DNA of 64,000 bases from Cordilura impudica (Eukaryota; Arthropoda; Insecta; Diptera; Scathophagidae): positions 98,703,946 through 98,767,945 of the forward strand of contig OY821517.1 of NCBI GenBank assembly GCA_963682025.1. Reading direction: 5' to 3'. The notes under the pieces are model-generated. The model had not been told where the DNA came from and did no database searches. It worked only from the letters and a program-made list of their open reading frames with translations. This document shows positions 56,441 to 64,000 of the stretch, one piece after another; within the stretch, counting starts at the first letter, position 1, and each line of letters opens with the position of its first letter. Both the position numbers and the translations under genes were made by a program.

Positions 56441-56846
56441 ACAAACGTCATTCATTGATTTTTAAATAAACTAATGATTTTTGATGTAAAAAACGAACAA
56501 AAAATTTTTTTATCTCGAAAACCTGACGTGATAGAGAAAAACTATATACAGATTTGAATTCAGCCTACGGACTTACCCTAGAAAGATATTTGGTTGCTCC
56601 AGTCCAAATCCTTGTTGGCAAGAGTTATTTGAGGGATATCGGATTTTATTAATTGATTTTTTTTATTTAAGACAATGGCTTTGAACATAATGTACATTTT
56701 CATAAAGACATATCGGAATTAGACATTTTACTGAGAAATGGTTTAAAAAATAATGAGTAAAAATTTGCTTGATCTCAGATATACTTAATAAAGGTTTAAA
56801 TTCAAAATCGGAATCCCAACATAAGCGAAGGAACAATATCAAACTA
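56441..56846. other. Right flank of the pseudogene, possibly its transposon end
   Basis: CAGATTTGAATTCAGC (56551) and a later CCAAATCCTTGTTGGC (56602) parallel CAGATTTGGATTCAGC and AAAACCTTGTTCCC in the MITE at 60236-60645, suggesting a related transposon terminus. Confidence 0.4.
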
Positions 56847-57769
56847 AGGGGTGATTTTTTAAGAGCTATAGGAAAGTTTTCCAAAAAGAAACACATAAAA
56901 TTCAGAGAAATGCATGAAATCTTTATTTGAATCGATAGTACGGTCCATATAATTTAATGTTTGAAGATCATTTCATGCAAATGTTGATCGTGACTGCGCC
57001 TCAAATGGTCCATCCGCTTAGTCCAATTTTGACATACTCTTTCCAACATTTCGGCCGGTATCTCACGAATAAATGCTTCAATGTTGTCTGCCAATGCGTC
57101 AATTGAAGCGGGATTGTCTGTTTAGACATGAGCTTTAACATAGCCCCACAAAAAATAGTCTAAAGGCGTTAAATCGTACGATCTAGGCGGCCAATTGACC
57201 GGTCCCGAACGTGAAATAAAATGTTCACCGAACTCGCCTCTCAATAAGTCCATTGTTGCGCATGCTGTGTGGCATGTGGCACCGTCTTGTTGAATCCACA
57301 TGTCATGCAAGTCAAGCTCTTGCATTTTGGGCGAAAAAAAGTTGGATATCATCTCTCGGTAGCGCTCACCATTCACAGTTACGTTACGATTCGCATCATC
57401 TTTGAAGAAGTACGGTCCAATGATGCCACCAGCCCATAAACCGCACCAAACTGTGACTTTTTCTTGATGCATTGGTAGCTCTTCCAATGCTTCTGGCTGA
57501 TATTCACTCCAAAATCGACAATTCTGCTTATTTCAGTGGGTCGATTAAACTGACCATAAAATGGAAGAAGCGCGCGATGAAGTTTCTTAACAGAGCACGC
57601 ATTTTGATAATAAAATTCAATAACTTGCAAGCGTTGTTCGTTTGAAAGACGATTCATGGTTAAATTATAGACCAAACTGAAGATGTTTGACAACGAAACA
57701 AAACACGAAACGTGCGTCAGCTGTTTAAACCAGTGTTGCCAAAAAGATAATAGCTAAAAAATCACCCTT
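56847..57769 (-). mobile_element. rosa-like DD41D mariner, internally deleted copy 1
   Basis: TA at 56845-56846 and 57770-57771 flank inverted ends: AGGGGTGATTTTTTAAGAGC at left and, in reverse complement, AAGGGTGATTTTTTAGC at right. 923 bp. Confidence 0.85.
57122..57657 (-). pseudogene. DD41D transposase with N-terminal-side deletion and stop
   Basis: The ATG at 57655-57657 opens MNRLSNEQRLQVIEFYYQNA and runs through PFYGQFNRPTE of the first helix-turn-helix. A deletion and frame change then lead to ELPMHQEKVTVWCGLWAGGI, VTVNGERYREM, MWIQQDGATCHTA (second catalytic D), WPPRSYDLTPLD (third D, 41 residues on by my count) and FLWGYVKAHV, followed by a TAG stop at 57122-57124 where related copies read on. 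The first catalytic aspartate block is deleted. Reading past the stop gives the usual C-terminus (57121-56960). Confidence 0.85.
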
Positions 57770-57771
57770 TA

Positions 57772-58515
57772 CATTTATTTAGTCAAAGCTTGACCGTTCA
57801 TTATAACTTAGGAAAACATCATACTTAATCGGAGCAACCGTTCAGCCTTGGTAGGTATTATCCCGCGTTTTGAAGACTATCTAGCTATTTGTACCGCTTT
57901 AAACTGTTTTGTAACTGATAACAACATCCATAACCTTCTAATTTTAATTCATTTTCTGTAAATCTGTTGATTTACATGTTCGGGGAATTAAAAAAAAAAA
58001 AAGGAACGCAGTTCTTCTGAACTATTTTTTGGGAATTTTAGAAAATGGAAAGAAGTTGTTAGGAACTGTATCACTAAATCAAAACTAATAAACTCCAGAT
58101 TTAAGTACAAAAGTTTTGTTTAAACATTTGTGATTACTTTATATATTTTACCAGGAAACTGAAAATTGTTCCAGGATAAGCTTTGTATAAAAATACTGAT
58201 ATTAAGTACTATATATTACGTTTGCCTGGAAAATATGAAATGATCCCAGAGAATTCGATAAAGAGATTTCTCAATATATCCATATGTTTTAAAGCTTAAG
58301 CATGGTTTTCGCTATGTCATGCTCACTGACAACAAAATATTGCTTTGACTGATATCTTGTTATATTCTAGCAATCACAACCCTATTTTCATGCAACTAAC
58401 AACATATGACATTGCAAATGACAAAGTAAAAACCAGGCAATATGGTAGGATAATTAAAAAACTTATCTTCGACTCTATCCCAACAAAGCGGAGTGTGACA
58501 TTTGGGCAATATATA
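57772..58515. other. Unassigned stretch
   Basis: No coding or repeat signal supported. Confidence 0.4.
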
Positions 58516-59117
58516 AACAAGTAAGAAAATTATTATACGATACCTTATACCATGCGTTTAGAGACCCTAGCTCTTAGACCAAATTAACTGGACATAGAAA
58601 ATAAGCATAAACCAAATTTGAGTGGGATTTTTATTAATTTTTTTGGTTTATGGGGACTAGACCCAAAATGGGACCGATCCTGACCATGTTTGCAAAGTTT
58701 TTTGATAGATTTAAGTGCAGATCGGGAAGCAGTTCTGTATGGGGCCTATGAGTACGAGTTGTGCCATAGGGATCAGTTTTGGACTACTCATTAATGAATG
58801 TAATAAACGCATACAAACCCAATTTGAGTAAGATCTATATGACAATTTGGATCATATGGCAAATTATGTCGATTTCATAGAGGTCATATGTATGGGGGCT
58901 AGATCTGAACACCGACCGATTCTCACTAATTACAATAGCGTTCATTCTATGGCTGATAACAGTTTATATACCAAATTTCATAAAAATAAATTTATATTTG
59001 CGACCTGCAGTTTGATTACAAAGTTTACATGGACACACAGACGGACGGACGGACGGACATCGTTAAATCGAATCAGAAAGTGATTCTGAAAGTGATTCTG
59101 ATTCGATCGGTATAATA
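58516..59117 (-). mobile_element. DINE-1/mini-me-like element, tandem partner, 5' end missing
   Basis: AACAAGTAAGAAAATTAT at left, then family sequence to the GGAC tract (59040-59058) and CGATCGGTATAATA. It stops exactly where the next copy's AACAAGTAAG begins. Several internal deletions; the palindrome is missing. Confidence 0.82.
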
Positions 59118-59905
59118 AACAAGTAAGAAAATTATAGTCGGTCTAGACCGACTATATGATACCCTATACCATGGTTTAGAGACCCTATCTTTCGGTCCAA
59201 CTACTTCGATATAGAAAATAAGCATAAACCAAATTTGAGTACGATTTTTATTAACTTTTTTGGCTGCAGATATGAAAAAGTTCATATCGGATGCTATATC
59301 TATAAAGGGACTAGGTCCAAAAATGGACCGATCCTGATCATGTTTGGTAAAGTCTCTTGTATTTTGCAAAAATATATACAAACAAAATTTGAGAAGAATC
59401 AGTGCAATATTTTTGTTTTTTAATAGATTTAAGTGAAGATCGGGAAGCAGCTCTATATGGGGTCAAAGGGATCATTTTTGGACTACTCATTAGTGGATGT
59501 AATGAACGCATACAAACCCAATTTGAGTAAGATCTATATGACAATTTGGATCTTATGGCAATTTATGTCGATTTCATATGGGTAATTTGTATGGGGGCTA
59601 GGTCTGAACATGGACCGATTCTCACCAATTTCAATAGCGTTCATCCCATGGCCGATAAAAGCTTATATACCAAATTTCATCAAAATACATTGATATTTGC
59701 GATCTGCAGTTTGATTACAAGCTTTACATGGACACACAGACGGACGGACGGACGGACGGACGGACGGACATTGTTAAATCAACTCAGAAAGTGATTCTGA
59801 TTCGATGGGTATAATAAAAAATGGGTCTAGGTCAAATATTTTTGGTAGTTACAAACAGCAGCACAAAGTCATTATACCCAAACCACATAGTGGTATGGGG
59901 TATAA
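59118..59905 (-). mobile_element. DINE-1/mini-me-like element, full length
   Basis: Intact 3' palindrome (59132-59155), GGAC tract (59739-59769) and 5' hairpin end (CCACATAGTGGTATGGGGTATA). Head-to-tail with the copy to its left. Confidence 0.88.
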
Positions 59906-60235
59906 ACTGCGCTTGCATAACAATCTTCTCAAAGCCAGTGGTGTTAGACGTGACGACTTTACGTTATTTTGACGATTTTTTTGCGTAAATTTACCAAATT
60001 GACGATTGACGATTTTTTATACGGAACTCCTTATGCTTTGACACTTTTTTGGGAGCACTAATATTTACTTTAAAAACCTTAATCTGGCAAAAATCTTTAC
60101 TTAAAATATTTCAATCTAGCAAGTACAGTTTTTCGTAATAAAAATCAAAAGAATATAAACTATAATACCAAATACTGTAGAAAATAAGGAGACAAATGAA
60201 TAGCGTGCACATTTTACTGATGCGAGTAATTGATT
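59906..60235. other. Unassigned stretch
   Basis: A TGACGATTTT phrase is repeated near 59960-60020. Nothing else. Confidence 0.35.
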
Positions 60236-60645
60236 ACACAAGGGAACAAAATTGAATTTTTTGGTGTTGACTGGAACTTTATTGCAATTTTTACTAATTT
60301 GAGGTCGCTAATTTCAAACCTGCACTTATTTTTTTTTCTATCAGCTCGACTTTTCGCGATATACCGTTATTTCCAAACTTGAAAACGGTTCATATTCATA
60401 TTCAGTTAAAAAAATCCGAAACTAGTAAATAATATTATCTTTAAGCCGTTCTTATATATGTGTTAAAATTGTCCAGCAGTTTCAGAGATATCGCGGAAGT
60501 TTTGAAAAAAAGAACAATTTAAAAAAAAATATTCTTTAAAAATTCATAAAAGACATAGACCAAGTGCAGATTTGGATTCAGCGTCCCAAATAACTTTAAA
60601 AATAACATTCATTTCTTAATCAACAAAAACCTTGTTCCCTTGTGT
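60236..60645. mobile_element. MITE with ACACAAGGGAACAA inverted ends
   Basis: ACACAAGGGAACAA at 60236-60249 is matched exactly in inverse orientation at 60632-60645. The 410-bp interior is non-coding. Its right part resembles sequence downstream of the pseudogene at 55055-56440. I could not fix a target duplication. Confidence 0.65.
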
Positions 60646-61175
60646 TATCATTTTATATTGAAATGTGTCGTCAAATAAAAAAAGATTTGTAATTTGAAAT
60701 AAAGACTCAGATATATCTTCTTTATTAAAAAATTTTCCTAATTTGGTTTCAAAAGACAAATATCAAATAATAGAAAATGAAATGAGAGAATTGCAATTTA
60801 TAACTAAGCCTACTTTTCCAAATTTCTGTGAATATTTCAATAACTTAATGACTTTACTTAATTCATCAGCTAATGTTCAACGAATTTTTATCCAAATAAA
60901 CCTTAATAAAACTATAATTTGAAATTCATTGGAAACAAAAACCCTGCAAAGGATTTTGTTTTCAAAGTATTATTTAAAGATCATTCCTCAGAATGTTTCA
61001 ATATAAACATTTCAAAAAATGTTATAAGAAAACATAATTCTAGTAGTATGTGTGTCAAAATTTTTTAAAAGATAATTTCCTATTTAATTTGTGTATAAGT
61101 GTATGTAAAGTATTCTTTATTTTTATTTTAACTATTTATTATTTTGTTTTAAAGTGTTTTATTGAAGACTTTTTG
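60646..61175. other. Unassigned AT-rich stretch
   Basis: Nothing recognised. Confidence 0.4.
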
Positions 61176-61592
61176 TCTATACTAATATTAAAAGAGGTAA
61201 TGTGTGTTTGTTTGTTGTTTGTTTGTTTGTAGGAGGTAATCTCCGTATCTACTCATCTGATCTCCTGAAATTTTCACAGTGTCTTACTGCGGATATGGGA
61301 AGTGCTACAGGCTGTTTTTTTTTAAATATTTGTAGTGGGTGTAACACAACCCATAGAAAGTAAATTCTTAATATCATATATATTTAGTACTATGGTAGAG
61401 AGAGCTTTGCAAATTTATCTCAGCTCATCTATTATTCACGTGATTAGTGCGCGTGGCACCCCATACAAACTTAATATTAAATGTGATATATCTGAATTGT
61501 AACTGTAACAGTGAGAGCCTTGGGACTTTGCGTTAGCCCTTTCATTAGGATTCGGTGGGAGGGGGTAGCGAAGCACACCGGGTTACATCTAG
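61176..61592 (+). mobile_element. Helitron (family B), complete short copy
   Basis: Starts TCTATACTAATATTAAAAG and ends CGGGTTACATCTAG|T. A hairpin CGGTG/CACCG enclosing GGTAGCGAAGCA lies 8 bases before CTAG. 417 bp with about three interior units and no helicase remnant. The base before TC is G instead of the usual A. Confidence 0.8.
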
Positions 61593-63517
61593 TATTGTAT
61601 AAAATTTCTTATTTTTTTTGTCAGTAAAAGAAAATTGTTTTTATGAACTAAAAGTTTTTTAATCGTTTTTCATTGTAGCGATTTTTGAAATTTTTTTTTT
61701 TTCTAAATTTTTGCAAATTTTGGAAAAAAAAGTGCGACAGCACTGATCTTTTTCATTTAGTAAGGTAAAACAATAGGGTACTATGTCTGCTATGACATTA
61801 TTTAGTTTTAAATAAATTTTTTCGAGATACACATATACGCCTTATCAGTTGATTAGAGTAACATAAATTTATTTTTATGTAGATGAAAAATATTACTTCT
61901 TTTAGCATATGAACAACAAAATTTGAATGTTTTTTCGAATTTAGGTTATCTTTTTTGAAAATATAATCTCTATAAAGAGTTCCCTCTGCTGGTACTATAA
62001 TTTTTGTTCTCGATTAAGAATTCTGAAAGATATAACTTCCAAGAAAAATAAATTTTTCGTGTTCTCATAATCTGATATTGATTTATTTGAGTGCTATCAA
62101 TAGGTGATAATTCAATGAGGTCATGCTCTTAAATGCATCGATCGGAGTAGCTTATGATATTAAAAATTTAATTGTTTACCCAATTCGATAACAAAAGCTG
62201 CACATTTCAAAGTCTGTGTTCTTTTTCCAAAGTATTTAATTTTTCTAATTTTCTTATTGTAAATTTCTACATATATTTTTTGATAAGTACGATTCTTGAA
62301 GATCCATTCTCTTAGTTATTAATGTTTGTGTTATATATATTATACTTTTACTTTATAGCACTACGAGTACGTCATAGGTACCAAACTTTGATGCCAACCA
62401 CTTATACCACGGCTAATCTGATATTGTGTTACAAACGAATTAGCAAACTTTTTCGCATATATAATTTTCTGTGCGAGCCTGAAATCGTTTTAAAACATGA
62501 ATCTAACCCAAAGAAGTAGGAAATAAATATTAATATTGTTGTCGTTGTATATTTAGCAACACGTGCTTGAAACACATAATTCAACCTAAACAAAAGCAAC
62601 CAAAAGTTCATTGTTAATTAGGCAAGTTCACGATGTCAAGTACAAGTTACAATATGAGAGTATGAAGTATTACTACTAATTTTTGGTTAAAAAATTTTTA
62701 ACTAAGGTGCAACTTCTACAAGTAACTGAAATATCAAGTAAACACGTTAAAGTGAGAGGTATACATGCACACGCAATTTAATAAGTAATAAATAATCGCG
62801 TGAAGTGTAAATACTTAAATGGAATTATGAAAGTACAGTAATTAAATGCTGAAGTCACCTATTTTATTTTAATTGTCACAAACTGAAAATTGAAAAGCTG
62901 ATTTTAGTGAGCAACAAACAATATTTCTATCCAACCATACATACTGTAGAGTACCATTCTTATTTCAGTTAAGATTTTTTTTTTCTTCTACAAATGAATG
63001 AATTTTCGTCTACAAGTGAATTTAAAATATCGATTTCACAACAGTCAACTAGAAGTGTGATGCCATATGTGTCTACCTTGCAGTTCACATGATGTACTTG
63101 AGAAGATATGAAGACATAAGAAAAAAAAAATCACTTAAAAATCTTACCATATTTGATTTGTCTGAAAGAGTGCATTATTGAAAGTAAAATACAAGTATGT
63201 TTAGTTGGGGGCGATTTTGAATGTGTTAATAGAAATGGGTTGTTGCTTACCCCACCTTTTTTTAGGTGTTGGCGTGCACATTGTATAGACGTCTTATAAC
63301 TTACTCCCATATATCTTTGAATTTCTGATAAATATGTATTAAAAAGTAATGAGTACAAGAACAATGTAGTACGAGTAATTGAAAGAAGTAAGAAATACTT
63401 TTTGCATTAAATTATTCATTATAATCAGATGATGATAGTTTTTTTGTGATAATATTTGAAATTTGCTTTTACGGATTATTTCAACATTGGGTTGGCCTTT
63501 ATTTCTGTGTGATAAAA
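61593..63517. other. Unassigned AT-rich stretch
   Basis: Nearly 2 kb without recognisable coding, RNA gene or repeat ends on either strand. Confidence 0.4.
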
Positions 63518-64000
63518 TAAATGGTGATTTTTTAAGAGCTATAGGAAAGTTTTCAAAAAAAAACACATAAAATTCAGAAAAATGTATGAAATCTTTATTT
63601 GAATCGATAGTACGGTCCATATAATTTAATGTTTGAAGATTATTTCATGCAAATGTTGACCGTGACTGCGCCTCAAATGGTCCATCCGCTTAGTCCAATT
63701 TTGGCATACTCTTTCCAACATTTCGGCCGGTATCTCACGAATAAATGCTTCAATGTTGTCTTCCAATGCGTCAATTGAAGCGGGATTGTCTGTATGGACA
63801 TGAGCTTTAACATAGCCCCACAAAAAATAGTCTAAAGGCATTAAATCGCACGATCTAGGTGGCCAATTGACCGGTCCCGGTAAAAAAGTGTATCTTCGGC
63901 CAACTTTCCAAGAGCCCATTCACCAAAAATTCTACGTTGCGGTAGGTTGTTCGGCTTCAATTCTTGCACCAGCTGTATTTTAAAAGGCTTCACACCTAAA
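63518..64000 (-). mobile_element. rosa-like DD41D mariner, copy 2, cut by window edge
   Basis: The left end AATGGTGATTTTTTAAGAGC matches the left end of the element at 56847-57769. The two stay almost identical to about 63880. The right end lies outside the window. Confidence 0.82.
63626..64000 (-). pseudogene. DD41D transposase with catalytic-core deletion
   Basis: From the right edge the minus strand reads FKIQLVQELKPNNLPQRRIF, GEWALGKLAEDTLFYR and then jumps, in another frame, to GPVNWPPRSCDLMPLD, FLWGYVKAHVHTDNPASI, FIREIPAEMLERVCQNWTKR and HLHEIIFKH with the stop at 63626-63628. The deletion (junction near 63880) takes out the first two catalytic aspartates. It complements copy 1, which keeps the second and third. 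Confidence 0.83.

Overview
This looks like a piece of a fly nuclear genome (Diptera, Brachycera, most likely a calyptrate such as a blow fly, flesh fly or house fly relative). The DNA is very AT-rich and gene-poor. One exon matches a dipteran synaptotagmin-like Rab effector of the bitesize type, short GT-AG introns occur, and the repeats are typical of flies: DINE-1/INE-1/mini-me elements with (GTCY)n tracts, jockey- and I-type LINEs, BEL and gypsy LTR elements and rosa-like DD41D mariners. The species assignment is inference. No bacterial, plasmid or CRISPR features were seen.

Layout. 1-10.4 kb: a tandem of DINE-like elements, a decayed mariner, and a Penelope-like retroelement broken by a Helitron fragment and by a 2.5-kb insertion that holds a 21-bp minisatellite. 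10.4-20 kb: a hAT-like MITE with 8-bp target duplication, Helitron helicase remnants, a rosa-type DD41D mariner, a long non-autonomous Helitron, and a 2.6-kb DNA transposon with ~460-bp inverted termini and a spliced but broken gene. 20-35 kb: a jockey LINE split by a tRNA-derived SINE, several DINE and Helitron copies (one split by a second jockey), a Tc1 relic and an I-type LINE. 35.4-45 kb: a BEL/Pao element with two LTRs (one holding a Harbinger-like MITE), then a gypsy element with an unbroken 1229-codon reading frame and abnormal inverted ends.

46.5-47 kb: the single recognisable host exon, with an eight-cysteine Rab-effector zinc finger and a splice donor, read on the + strand. Sequence to its right is therefore probably intron of that gene. 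47.9-64 kb: more DINE copies, an RTE-like LINE, mariner debris, a Helitron with an expanded minisatellite, a second broken copy of the long-TIR transposon gene, two differently deleted copies of one DD41D mariner, and a small MITE.

The window is thus mostly nested transposon strata around one host exon. The strongest items for a second look are: (1) the gypsy copy whose two ends are both the outer LTR start, inverted, inside a 5-bp target duplication; (2) five hairpins with one shared 9-nt loop and covarying stems inside the BEL element; (3) the long-TIR transposon that gives a mobile context to an unplaced insect protein family; (4) minisatellites growing inside transposons. Protein matches are from memory of the families and no search was run.
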